Part shown: positions 26,533-34,387 of the stretch, in pieces
Layout: every line of letters starts with the position of its first letter
How positions within the stretch are numbered: position 1 is the first letter of the stretch
NCBI RefSeq assembly: GCF_011801145.1
Contig: NZ_CP046172.1
Span: forward strand, 5,952,001 to 6,016,000
Length of the DNA: 64,000 nucleotides
Source: Nocardia arthritidis
Lineage (GTDB): Bacteria > Actinomycetota > Actinomycetes > Mycobacteriales > Mycobacteriaceae
Reading direction: 5' to 3'
The notes under the pieces: model-generated
The model's database searches: none
The model's input: only the letters and a program-made list of their open reading frames with translations
Told to the model about the DNA's origin: nothing
Position numbers and translations under genes: made by a program

Positions 26533-27150
26533 GTGAGCACACAGCACAGTTACGACGAGATCGCCGCGGCGTACGCGGATCGTTTCCAGCACGAGCTGCG
26601 CGGCAAACCACTGGACCGGGCCCTGCTCGACGTATTCGCGAGCGAGGTGGAGTTCACCCACCCGATCGCCGATATCAGTTGCGGCCCCGGGCATATCGCG
26701 CGCTACCTGAACGACCTGGGGCTGTTCACGATCGGCGTCGATCTCTCGCCGCGGATGATCGAGATCGCCGCGGCGACACATCCCGGCATCGAATTCCGCA
26801 CGGGTGATATGCGCAAGCTCGACCTCGCCGACCATACGTTCGGCGGGCTGGTCGCCTTCTACTCGATCATCCATGTGAGTCCGGACGATCTGCCGGTCGC
26901 CTTCGCCGAATTCTTCCGCGTGCTGCGGCCGGGAGCGCCTCTGCTGCTGTCCTTCCACATCGGCGACGAGGTGCGCCACCTCGACGAGATGCTCGGTCAC
27001 GCCGTCGATTTGGACTTCCACTTCTACCCGCGGCCGGCGATCGAATCACTGCTCACCGCCGCCGGTTTCGAGATCACCGCGACGCTGGAACGCGCGCATT
27101 ACCCGACCGAGGTGGCCACCACCCGGGCCTATGTTTATTGCCGGGCGTAG
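26533..27150 (+). CDS. Class I SAM-dependent methyltransferase
   Basis: 205 residues. Motif I is slightly unusual, ADISCGPGHIARYL (Ser in place of the common Gly), followed by TIGVDLSPRMIEIA (motif II), FRTGDMRKLDLAD and FFRVLRPGAPLLLSFHIG. Structure is that of small Methyltransf_11/25 enzymes; the substrate is unknown. GTG at 26533 has GGGAGG six nt upstream. The last codons of the gene form the first unit of a 70-bp tandem repeat that runs beyond the stop. Confidence 0.87.
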   Translation: MSTQHSYDEIAAAYADRFQHELRGKPLDRALLDVFASEVEFTHPIADISCGPGHIARYLNDLGLFTIGVDLSPRMIEIAAATHPGIEFRTGDMRKLDLADHTFGGLVAFYSIIHVSPDDLPVAFAEFFRVLRPGAPLLLSFHIGDEVRHLDEMLGHAVDLDFHFYPRPAIESLLTAAGFEITATLERAHYPTEVATTRAYVYCRA

Positions 27151-27285
27151 CCCGTCCTCAGCCCGCGCCGGGCCGAGCTCCTGCGCGAGGCACTCGCCTA
27201 CATTTACTGCCGGAAGTAGCCCGTCCCGCAGCCCACACCGGGCCGAGCTCCTGTGCGAGGCGCTCGCCTACCTTTATGCCCGCCG
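27127..27285 (+). repeat. About 70-bp tandem repeat at methyltransferase 3' end (2.3 copies)
   Basis: Units begin at 27127, 27196 and 27266. Each opens with GCCTAC/T-TTTA and contains TAGCCCGTCC and GGGCCGAGCTCCTG followed by GCGAGGC. Unit 1 includes the end of the methyltransferase gene and its stop; unit 2 repeats the end with a second stop; unit 3 is cut short. Units differ by scattered substitutions, so the array is not brand-new. Confidence 0.85.
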
Positions 27286-27332
27286 CGAAAATCCTTCGAC
27301 AGCAACCGGCCTCGCGCATACCGTCGCCAACC

Positions 27333-27848
27333 ATGCGGACCGACACACTGCGCCTGCGACCGCTGCGGCCCGAGGACGAGGCGGTGGTGCGCGCCGCGCA
27401 ACTCGCGCTCGGGCAGGAGGTTTTCACCTTCGCGCTCGGACTCGAACCGGAGCTCGGCTGGGCCGACTATTTGACGCGGCTCGAACACAACCGCCGGGGC
27501 ATCGACCTGCCGGACGGCATGGTGGCGTCCACCTTCCTCGCCGCCGTCGTCGACGGCGAGATCGTCGGTCGCACCTCGATCCGGCACGAGCTCACCGATT
27601 CGCTGCGCCGCGACGGCGGCCACATCGGCTACGCGGTGATCAGGGAGCACCGGCGGCGCGGCTACGGGCGGGCGATTCTGCGGCAGAGCATCGTCATCGC
27701 GCGCCGCCTCGGCATCGAACGCATCCTGGTCACCTGCGACGACAGCAATATCGGCTCCGCGAAGATCATCGAATCCTGCGGTGGCGCACTGGATTCCGTG
27801 GTGGCCCGGGCCGACGGCAGACCCACCCGCCGCTACTGGATCGACTGA
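27333..27848 (+). CDS. GNAT-family N-acetyltransferase
   Basis: 171 residues, GNAT fold. Conserved motif A is visible as REHRRRGYGRAILRQSIVIA (acetyl-CoA pyrophosphate loop R-x-x-G-x-G/A), preceded by strands FLAAVVDGEIVGRTSIRHE and followed by NIGSAKIIESCGG. Style is that of actinobacterial acetyltransferases acting on small amines or protein termini. ATG at 27333 starts the typical MRTDTLRLRPLRPEDEA; upstream frame runs into the tandem repeat and is not coding. Followed after 25 bp by the DUF488 gene. Substrate unknown. Confidence 0.87.
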   Translation: MRTDTLRLRPLRPEDEAVVRAAQLALGQEVFTFALGLEPELGWADYLTRLEHNRRGIDLPDGMVASTFLAAVVDGEIVGRTSIRHELTDSLRRDGGHIGYAVIREHRRRGYGRAILRQSIVIARRLGIERILVTCDDSNIGSAKIIESCGGALDSVVARADGRPTRRYWID

Positions 27849-27873
27849 CCGCGGCGAGTAGACTCGGCACGGG

Positions 27874-28251
27874 ATGGACGCGCATATCGGCTATCGCCGG
27901 GTTTACGACGCGGTCGCACCCTCGGACGGAACACGGGTGCTGGTGGACCGCGTGTGGCCGCGCGGCCTGCGGCGCGATGACGAGCGCCTCGGCGAATGGT
28001 TGCGCGATATCGCGCCGTCCACCGAGCTGCGGCAGTGGTACGGGCATCGGCCGGAGCGGTTCGCCGAATTCGAGCGACGCTACCGGGAAGAGCTCACGCG
28101 ACCCGATCGCCGGGATTCCGTGCGGCGGCTGCGCGAACTCGCGGCGAGCGGTCCGCTGACGCTGGTGACCGCGACCAAGGACGCCGACCACAGCCAGGCG
28201 GCGGTCCTGGCGCGATGGCTGACGGCCCAGTATCGCGTAGCGATGCCATGA
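27874..28251 (+). CDS. DUF488 family protein
   Basis: 125 residues. GTRVLVDRVWPRGLRRDDE and LGEWLRDIAPSTELRQWYGH are the conserved DUF488 core, and LTLVTATKDADHSQAAVLA its C-terminal element. Function of the family is not established. It follows the GNAT gene by 25 bp in the same direction and may be co-transcribed with it. Confidence 0.9.
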   Translation: MDAHIGYRRVYDAVAPSDGTRVLVDRVWPRGLRRDDERLGEWLRDIAPSTELRQWYGHRPERFAEFERRYREELTRPDRRDSVRRLRELAASGPLTLVTATKDADHSQAAVLARWLTAQYRVAMP

Positions 28252-28277
28252 GGGGTGTGGTCGGGCGACGGGTGGGC

Positions 28278-28772
28278 CTAGCCCGCTTCGGGAGTCGCCG
28301 AGCGAACCCTCGCGAAGTCGCCGAGCGGTAGCCGGATGGCGCGGTAGCGGTCGAGGATCTTCTTCACGGCATCGGTTACCGGAGGCTCCTCGGTGAGCTC
28401 CAGCCAGCCGTGCGCGTCGTGCGCGCGTAGTCGGATCGGTTCGGGGGCGGTGACGCGGACGACGAAGTTGAACTGCCTGGCCGGGATGTCCTCGGCCGAC
28501 GGATAGTCGAATTGCCCTAGGTAGGTGGAGATTTCGGCAGCCACCAGCCCCGTTTCCTGGGTCACCGCGCGGATCAGCGCCCGATCGATGGATTCACCGG
28601 ATTCGATCTCGCCCCCGGGTGGCTCCCAGATACCGCCCGGACAATCGGATTCCGGGCGGCGCAGTAGCAATACGCAATCGCCGTACTCGACGATGGCGCC
28701 GACGACGAGCCGCTGGATCTCATCGCGTTCCGCGCCCGCGATCAGATGCCGCAGCAGTGACTGGTCCACCAT
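28278..28772 (-). CDS. Nudix-like protein with altered Nudix box
   Basis: 164 residues with a Nudix fold: VVGAIVEYGDCVLLLRRPES, GGIWEPPGGEIESGES and TQETGL. The catalytic REUxEE helix reads RAVTQE, so the first Glu is Ala and one of the EE pair is Gln; metal binding and hydrolysis may be weakened or changed. ATG at 28772 has GAAAGG about 10 nt upstream; ATG at 28781 is an alternative. A good promoter, GTGACA-N17-TAAGAT, is at 28855-28883 on the same strand. Substrate unknown. Confidence 0.8.
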   Translation of the reverse strand: MVDQSLLRHLIAGAERDEIQRLVVGAIVEYGDCVLLLRRPESDCPGGIWEPPGGEIESGESIDRALIRAVTQETGLVAAEISTYLGQFDYPSAEDIPARQFNFVVRVTAPEPIRLRAHDAHGWLELTEEPPVTDAVKKILDRYRAIRLPLGDFARVRSATPEAG

Positions 28773-28854
28773 CGGTTTCATCCCTTTCGCGACGGACAGC
28801 AACGAATGGGTAACCCGTTGCGGTCGGCCGCATTTCCTCGAATCCGCGTTCGAA

Positions 28855-28883
28855 ATCTTATCCACCGATCGGCGACCTGTCAC
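28855..28883 (-). promoter_or_regulatory. Sigma-A-like promoter for the Nudix-like gene
   Basis: On the minus strand GTGACA (28883-28878), a 17-nt spacer and TAAGAT (28860-28855). Both hexamers are close to consensus and spacing is optimal. The predicted leader before the ATG at 28772 would be about 75 nt. Confidence 0.55.
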
Positions 28884-28914
28884 GGAAATCGGTTCTGAAC
28901 TGGGAATCTTCAGA

Positions 28915-29067
28915 TTGGAACTATCTGGACGACAGGTATACTGCGAACCTGGCGCGTACCGGCAGTACCGGCTATCTGTTTGCTGGGCAGCGGGCAGCAA
29001 ACCTCGAAATCGGTTGCCGGACCGCCGAATACGGCAATCGCCCGGGTGTATCCCGGGCGATTGCCGT
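28915..29067 (+). ncRNA. Possible small RNA between promoter and terminator
   Basis: TTGGAA-N16-TATACT at 28915-28942 is a good plus-strand promoter with no plus-strand gene behind it, and the strong hairpin 29031-29067 would stop transcription after roughly 120 nt. The rest of this 308-bp gap (28773-29080) shows no coding frame. Only the two signals support this; it is a guess. Confidence 0.25.
29031..29067 (-). terminator. Strong hairpin after GT39 copy B
   Basis: ACGGCAATCGCCCGGG at 29031-29046 is exactly complementary to 29052-29067, with a 5-nt loop. It begins 13 nt behind the GT39 stop on the minus strand. No clear U-tract, which is common in this group. Confidence 0.75.
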
Positions 29068-29080
29068 GCGGGGCCGCGGC

Positions 29081-30604
29081 TCAGCCGAGGTTCAACATCC
29101 CCGGCCAGGCCGTCGACCACGGTGTGTGCGGACGATCACAGCGCCAGATGGTGACATCGCGGGTGACGTCCGGAAAACCGAGCCGGGAGTCCACCCGCCC
29201 GATCGGTGTCACCGAATCGAAGTGCTTGCGCAGGTCGTCCTGTGAGCCGCCGACCCACAGCACCGTCGTCGCGGTATCCGGTGGCGTGCCGAAGTAACCG
29301 AATCCGCGATTCGGGCTGTAGATCGCGGGCAGACCGTAGCGGCCTCGCTGCACATCCAAAGCGCTTGCCTGCCAATAGTTTCCGGTGATAATCACCGCAT
29401 GCTCGCGGTCGGCGGCGGGCAGCGCCGAGTAGGCGGCCGCGGTGGCGTCGCGCAGCTCCGGCCAGCCGAATTTGCCGTACAGCCCGATCTGCAGGCCCGC
29501 CGCCTGATCCGAATCAGGTTGGCGCAGTTCCGATTCCGGCTTCAGCGGCAATGAGAACACCACGAATGCCGCCGAGGTGACCGTGAGCGCGATCGAGAAG
29601 ATCCGCCGCCAGCGCGCGGGTTTGCGCGTCCACCAGACCGCGCCCGCCGCCATCACCGCGGCGTAGCAACCCATCACGTAATACGGCCGCCCGTTGCTCG
29701 CGAGGAAGGCGACCACCACCAGCAGCTGCACCGGGGCCAGAAAACGGTAGGGCCGCAACGGTTCCCAGCGAAACAGTGCGATGAGCCCGGTTACCAGCAG
29801 AAAGACGCCGAGACCACCCGCCGCGATGAGCGCGATCGGCACGAAGAGGATCCGCCCGCCGATCTCCGACTGTTCCGCGGCCACCTGTGCGGTCATGCCC
29901 AGCTGCGGCCAGCCGTGCCGGGCCTGCCAGACGAGCGTCGGCGCGGTCGCCGCCAGCGTGATCGCCCCACCGGCCCACAGCAGCGGGCGGCCGAGCAATT
30001 CGCGTGGCCCACAGGCCAATACGCTGAGCACTACGGCGATCCAGAACGCCGGGATCAGCCACTTCACCTGCATATCGACCGCCGTGACGACCCCGGCCAA
30101 CAGCAGCAGCACATCGTGTCTGGTGCGCACCCAGCGGATCAATAACCAGGTGATCGGCACCCACAGCGCGGAATCGATGACGTTGGTGGACAACTGAGCG
30201 CCCTGGAGGAGCAGGAACGGCGAGGTCGCGTACGCCGCCGCGGCGAGCACCTGTGCGGTGCGCGAGCCGCCGAACTCCCGCGCAATCAACGCGCTGAAGA
30301 CGATGGCGGCCAGCGTTATCAGCACCGCCGGGAGTCGCAGCGCCACAAGCGATCCCGGCGCCAGCGCATCCATCAGCCGAGCGAGCAGCGGCAGCACCGG
30401 CCCCTGATCGGCATAGCCGAAGCTCAATCTGTGCCCGGCGGCGATGAAATACATTTCGTCGCCGAAGAATCCGTACCGGCCGCTGGAGAACAGCAGCGCG
30501 ACGGCGCTCAGCCCCAGTAGTACGCCGACGCCGAGGTAGGCGAAGGGCGGGCGCGCGGTCGCGGTATTCCCTTGCATCGCTTCCATTTCCAGTGTCTCGG
30601 TCAC
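29081..30604 (-). CDS. GT39/ArnT-like membrane glycosyltransferase, copy B
   Basis: 507-residue paralogue of the protein at 14319-15851, with the same layout: catalytic loop FFGDEMYFIAAG, YADQGPVLP, KWLIPAFWIAV, APTLVWQARHGWPQL and a soluble C-terminal part with NYWQASALD and GFGYFGTPPD. GTG at 30604 overlaps the stop of the upstream TetR gene by 4 nt, which fixes the start better than the internal ATGs. Probably transfers a sugar from a polyprenyl-phosphate carrier on the outer face of the membrane. Co-transcription with a TetR suggests inducible expression, unlike copy A. Confidence 0.88.
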   Translation of the reverse strand: MTETLEMEAMQGNTATARPPFAYLGVGVLLGLSAVALLFSSGRYGFFGDEMYFIAAGHRLSFGYADQGPVLPLLARLMDALAPGSLVALRLPAVLITLAAIVFSALIAREFGGSRTAQVLAAAAYATSPFLLLQGAQLSTNVIDSALWVPITWLLIRWVRTRHDVLLLLAGVVTAVDMQVKWLIPAFWIAVVLSVLACGPRELLGRPLLWAGGAITLAATAPTLVWQARHGWPQLGMTAQVAAEQSEIGGRILFVPIALIAAGGLGVFLLVTGLIALFRWEPLRPYRFLAPVQLLVVVAFLASNGRPYYVMGCYAAVMAAGAVWWTRKPARWRRIFSIALTVTSAAFVVFSLPLKPESELRQPDSDQAAGLQIGLYGKFGWPELRDATAAAYSALPAADREHAVIITGNYWQASALDVQRGRYGLPAIYSPNRGFGYFGTPPDTATTVLWVGGSQDDLRKHFDSVTPIGRVDSRLGFPDVTRDVTIWRCDRPHTPWSTAWPGMLNLG

Positions 30605-31278
30605 GACAGTTCCTCCTCCCGGATCGCCAGCCCCCGGCGACCCTCCTCGATTTCGGCCTCCCCGCGGGTGGCGAGGCCGTAGACGCGGCACAGATGCGCG
30701 GAATATCCGGGCATATCGAAATCCGGATCGCGGACGGCCCTGCTGCCCGCACCGTCGATCGAGTCCCGGATCGATCTCGCCATCAGCTTCGGATCGAATT
30801 CGCCGAATTCGCCGCTGCGCTGGCCTTCGCGCAGCAACTCCGCGAGCGGTTCGATCACGTCTTGCTCCTCATTGCTGCCGTCGAAAACCGGTGTGCCGTC
30901 CGGCTTCCGAAAGTTCAGCGCCACAGCGACCATCGCACCGATGTGCTTGCGGTTCTCGTCGATGTAGCGCAGGTTCGATTCCAGGTAGACGCGCAGCCGG
31001 TTGCGCGCGCCCGTCTCGGCCTCGATGAGCGGGACCATATACTCCGCGCCCGCCACGAACAGCTGCACGACCAGCTCGGTCATCAACTCGTCTTTACCCG
31101 CGAAGTGGTATGAGATGACGCCCTTGGAGATCCCCGCACGTTCGGCGATCCGGGCCAGCGACGCATTCCCATAGCCGACCTCGGAGATCACCTCGACCGC
31201 CGCCGCGATGATCTGCTTCCGCCGCGCCGCCTCGATGAACGACTTCCGTTGGCCATCCGACCCATTTTCTGACCGCAC
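30601..31278 (-). CDS. TetR-family regulator coupled to GT39 copy B
   Basis: 225 residues. HTH: AAVEVISEVGYGNASLARIA, ERAGISKGVISYHFAGKDEL. The ligand domain resembles that of the TetR at 33584 (LLREGQRSGEFGEFDP, DFDMPGYSAHLCRVYG), suggesting common ancestry. GTG at 31278 is taken because TTAAAT at 31291-31286 would serve as -10 of a leaderless transcript starting there; TTG at 31284 is the alternative. Its stop overlaps the GT39 start by 4 nt, so both are one transcript and autoregulation would control the glycosyltransferase. Confidence 0.85.
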   Translation of the reverse strand: MRSENGSDGQRKSFIEAARRKQIIAAAVEVISEVGYGNASLARIAERAGISKGVISYHFAGKDELMTELVVQLFVAGAEYMVPLIEAETGARNRLRVYLESNLRYIDENRKHIGAMVAVALNFRKPDGTPVFDGSNEEQDVIEPLAELLREGQRSGEFGEFDPKLMARSIRDSIDGAGSRAVRDPDFDMPGYSAHLCRVYGLATRGEAEIEEGRRGLAIREEELS

Positions 31279-31340
31279 GGCCAAAATTTAACACAACCGG
31301 CCAGAGCCCGGCGAGGCCACATTTCCGTGGGGGCCGAGCG

Positions 31341-32252
31341 TCAGGCCCTCGGTACCGGCGTGAGATCGATATCGGCCGGTGGCCGCAGGCGTCGCAGCGT
31401 GCCGTCGAAGCCGGTGACGTATAACGCCCATCCGTCGCCGTCCGGGCCGATACGCACCGAACTCGGTCCGGTCCATCCGCCCGACAAACCGGACGCGACA
31501 ACGCAGGAAGTTCCAGTGTTCGGGTCGAAGCGGTGGATTGCGCCTTGCAGGTGCGCGGCGACGAACACGTCTCCGGCTTTCGTCATGGTCAGATCGTCGG
31601 GTCCGGTCGCGATACCGGGCAGCCGTCCGACCACGGTCCAGCCGCTCGGGGCGTCCAGCGGGACTCGGTAGATCTCGCCGCTGAACAGGTCGTCGGTGTA
31701 GACCGCGTGACGGTCCGGGCTCAGCGCCAGACCTTCCGCGCGAGGCACCGACGCCCAGTTGGGTTGCACGGCACCGGTGCCGTGTGAGTAGCGGGTGATT
31801 CCTTGCGACGGACCGCCCTCGGTGCCGACCCAGGTGGTCAGCAGGTCACCACCGGGCAGGCGCAGCAAACCGTTACCGCCTTGGCGGGCGAGGACGGTCG
31901 ATTCACCGGTGGTGGTGTCGAATTCGGCGAAGGTCCCATCCAGCCCGGCGAAGTAGAGCGTCGTCCCGTCGAGCTGCAGACCGCCGAAACCGCTGCCTTG
32001 GTGGGCGAGTACGGTGCGAACCCGGCCCGACGCATCGACGTGATAGAGCGTGGACTCCAAGCCGGAGAGGTAGAACCCGCCAACGCCATCGGGCTCGAGG
32101 TTCTCCAGTTTCTCGAGCCCCTGCACGACCGTATCGACCTGCCAGCCGCCGCACCCGGTTGCGATATCCCCAGACGCCGGTGCCGCCGGCACGCCCGCCA
32201 TGACCGCGGCGGCCACGCACAATGCGCGAATTCTTCTCCCCACCAACCTCAT
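31341..32252 (-). CDS. Secreted SMP-30/NHL-like beta-propeller protein
   Basis: 303 residues. Signal peptide MRLVGRRIRALCVAAAVMAG ending near APASG, then repeated short blades (LDGTTLYFAGLDGTFAEFD, GLALSPDRHAVYTDDLFSGE, DDLTMTKAGDVFVAAHLQGA) typical of six-bladed gluconolactonase/SMP-30 propellers. Conserved metal-site residues are only partly recognisable, so enzymatic activity (lactonase) is uncertain. Third in line after the TetR and GT1 genes on the same strand; 61 bp separate it from the GT1 stop. Confidence 0.78.
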   Translation of the reverse strand: MRLVGRRIRALCVAAAVMAGVPAAPASGDIATGCGGWQVDTVVQGLEKLENLEPDGVGGFYLSGLESTLYHVDASGRVRTVLAHQGSGFGGLQLDGTTLYFAGLDGTFAEFDTTTGESTVLARQGGNGLLRLPGGDLLTTWVGTEGGPSQGITRYSHGTGAVQPNWASVPRAEGLALSPDRHAVYTDDLFSGEIYRVPLDAPSGWTVVGRLPGIATGPDDLTMTKAGDVFVAAHLQGAIHRFDPNTGTSCVVASGLSGGWTGPSSVRIGPDGDGWALYVTGFDGTLRRLRPPADIDLTPVPRA

Positions 32253-32313
32253 TCCGCGCACGATACCGAACTCGGCCGCATTGTGTCCCGGCACCGAACC
32301 CCACCGACCGGCC

Positions 32314-33558
32314 TCATCCGAGGTGTTTGTCGACGAGCTCTTCAACCTTCGCGACCACCGCCGCGGCGCCGTCTTCTTCGGCGATCCGGGTGGCGAGTTG
32401 TTCGGCATGTGTTCGGTGGCTGGGCTCGGTCAGCGCGGTGTCGATAGCGCGGGCGAGTCGTTCGGCGGTGAGTTTCGGGCGCGGCAGAGTTGCCGGGCTG
32501 ACGCCGAGTTCGTGTAGCCGCCGCGCCCAGAAGGGTTGGTCGCCACCCGGTGATGGGATGGCGACCGTGGGTAGTCCGGCGCGAAGGCCCGCGGCCGTGG
32601 TGCCCGCCCCGCAGGAGTGCGCCACCGTGGCCACCTTGCCGAACAGCCAGTCGTGCGGGACGGCGCCGATGGTGATGACGGTGTCGTCGCGCACGTGCAG
32701 ACCGGCGCCACCCGCCTGGACCACGCCGCGCACCCCCACGGTGTGCAGCGCCTGCCGGACGAGTTCGGACACATGCGTCGTCTGGCTCTTGGAGAGCATG
32801 AGACTGCCCAAGCCGAAAAATACTGGCGGAGAACCGGATTCGAGGAACGAGACGAGCTCGCCCGGCGGCTCCCACCCGATAGGTCGTCGCGGCCACCAAT
32901 AGCCGGTCACCGTCAAACCGGGCCGCCAGTCGCCGGGACGCGGCACGACACTGGGCGAGAAACCGTGCAGGACAGGCCATTCGGCATTCGTGCGCCGACG
33001 CCGCAGCGACCGCTGTGCCACCCTCGGCAAGCCCAATCGGTCGCGGAACCCGGCGATGGTCTTACCGTAAATTCGATCGAACATCGCGGTGGCGAAGCGT
33101 CCGGCGCCGCGGTTGACGGCCGGGCCTGCCGACCAGGCGCCCAAAAGCGACGGCGGGAACGCCGAAGTCGTCGAAAGCGGTTGCAGGCGTACGCCGATGC
33201 TGGGGATGTTGCGCGCTTCGGCGAGCGGATGCCCGGCGAGTTCGGCGAACGGCGAAAGCAGCAGCACATCGGCCGGCACGTCGGCGAGTGCGGCCAGCAG
33301 ATTCTCGCCGAGTCGGCGCATACCTTTGGGAGACAACAGTTCCATGGCGGCTTTGGCCGGCTTGTCCAGGTCTATCTCGTGGTCGGGTGCGAAGTCGACC
33401 GGCCTCACCTCGAGCCGGCAGGCGGCTATTTCGTCGACGAGGTCCGGCGTCGCGGTCATGACGACGTCGTGACCCGCCTCGCGAAGCCGACACCCGAAGT
33501 CGGTCAACGGGACCAGATCTCCTCGTGACCCGAACGCTGCTATCGCGATGTGCGCCAC
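32314..33558 (-). CDS. GT1-family glycosyltransferase (sterol/macrolide glucosyltransferase-like)
   Basis: 414 residues, GT-B fold. The N-terminal domain starts MAHIAIAAFGSRGDLVPLTD, the GSRGD loop typical of UDP-glucose:sterol and macrolide transferases. The C-terminal domain has PVFFGLGSLMLSK, IGAVPHDWLFGKVATVAHSC (donor-site PHxWLF...HHG equivalent) and PSPGGDQPFWARRLHELG. GTG at 33558 follows GGGGGAAAG. Transfers a sugar to a hydrophobic acceptor such as a sterol, carotenoid or polyketide; acceptor unknown. In a probable operon behind a TetR (25 bp). Confidence 0.9.
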   Translation of the reverse strand: MAHIAIAAFGSRGDLVPLTDFGCRLREAGHDVVMTATPDLVDEIAACRLEVRPVDFAPDHEIDLDKPAKAAMELLSPKGMRRLGENLLAALADVPADVLLLSPFAELAGHPLAEARNIPSIGVRLQPLSTTSAFPPSLLGAWSAGPAVNRGAGRFATAMFDRIYGKTIAGFRDRLGLPRVAQRSLRRRRTNAEWPVLHGFSPSVVPRPGDWRPGLTVTGYWWPRRPIGWEPPGELVSFLESGSPPVFFGLGSLMLSKSQTTHVSELVRQALHTVGVRGVVQAGGAGLHVRDDTVITIGAVPHDWLFGKVATVAHSCGAGTTAAGLRAGLPTVAIPSPGGDQPFWARRLHELGVSPATLPRPKLTAERLARAIDTALTEPSHRTHAEQLATRIAEEDGAAAVVAKVEELVDKHLG

Positions 33559-33583
33559 GACTTTCCCCCAATTGATGTAGGCG

Positions 33584-34213
33584 TTATCTGTTTTCGGCGG
33601 CGAGCAGAAACGCGGTGACGAGATCCTCGCCGTAGGCGCGGACATCGAAGTCCGGGTCGGTGGTCGAGTTCAGCAAGGCTCCGCCGATGGCGCTGCGCAC
33701 CGCCAGTGCCATGGAAACCGGGGACAGCGAACGGAATTCGTTCGATTCGACGCCGCGTTCGAAGATCGCTTCCAGTTCCAGTTTCGCCAGATCGGTCCGC
33801 TGGTCGGGGGCGAGGTCAACAGTCAGTTCATGCAGACGCCGCCCGGCGCGGCTGCGGTAGTTGGCGGCGATCTCGGTCAACGCGATTTGGTGCGAGCGAT
33901 GAGTCGCGATGTATTCGGTATGGGCTCGAATGTGGGCCGCGAGTTTCCCGGCCGCGGTGGTTTCCCGCTCGACCACGGGCAGCATGATCTCGATGACCGA
34001 CCGGTAGCACTCGGTGACGATCGCGGCGACGAGTTCGTCCTTGTTCCCGAAGTGATACAGCACCACGCTCATCGCGACACCGACCCGGTCGGCGATCTTG
34101 CGGACCGACGCCTGGTGATAGCCCAGCTCGGCGATCGTCTCGATAGCACAGTCGACGATCTGGGAGCGGCGCGCCACCTCGGTGAACGTGGACTCACCGC
34201 CTCTAGATCGCAT
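33584..34213 (-). CDS. TetR-family regulator of the GT1 operon
   Basis: 209 residues with HTH VDCAIETIAELGYHQASVRK, DRVGVAMSVVLYHFGNKDEL. The C-terminal half (LSPVSMALAVRSAIGGALLN, DFDVRAYGEDLVTAFLLAAE) matches TetR proteins of the BetI-like C-terminal group. ATG at 34213 is part of a palindrome TGATCTA-ATAA-TAGATCA, so the protein probably represses its own start. First gene of the unit TetR-GT1-propeller. Ligand unknown. Confidence 0.88.
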   Translation of the reverse strand: MRSRGGESTFTEVARRSQIVDCAIETIAELGYHQASVRKIADRVGVAMSVVLYHFGNKDELVAAIVTECYRSVIEIMLPVVERETTAAGKLAAHIRAHTEYIATHRSHQIALTEIAANYRSRAGRRLHELTVDLAPDQRTDLAKLELEAIFERGVESNEFRSLSPVSMALAVRSAIGGALLNSTTDPDFDVRAYGEDLVTAFLLAAENR

Positions 34214-34230
34214 GATCTAATAATAGATCA
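34213..34230 (-). promoter_or_regulatory. TetR operator overlapping leaderless promoter and start codon
   Basis: TGATCTA (34213-34219) and TAGATCA (34224-34230) are perfect 7-bp arms around ATAA. On the minus strand TATTAT (34225-34220) inside the palindrome is a near-consensus -10 box; transcription would begin at the ATG at 34213, giving a leaderless mRNA. The right arm shares the T of the start codon. Confidence 0.6.
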
Positions 34231-34387
34231 CCCGATCGAGACGCATTCGGGAATCGGCAATATGCCTCCGCTCAGCGGCGGCGGAACCGGACCGGTCGCC
34301 GCGTTCTCGCACGGGCGGTACCGGGAGATGGCAAGATGCGCACCGCATCGACCGATGCGCCGACCCGAATGAAGGAGACACTGACCG

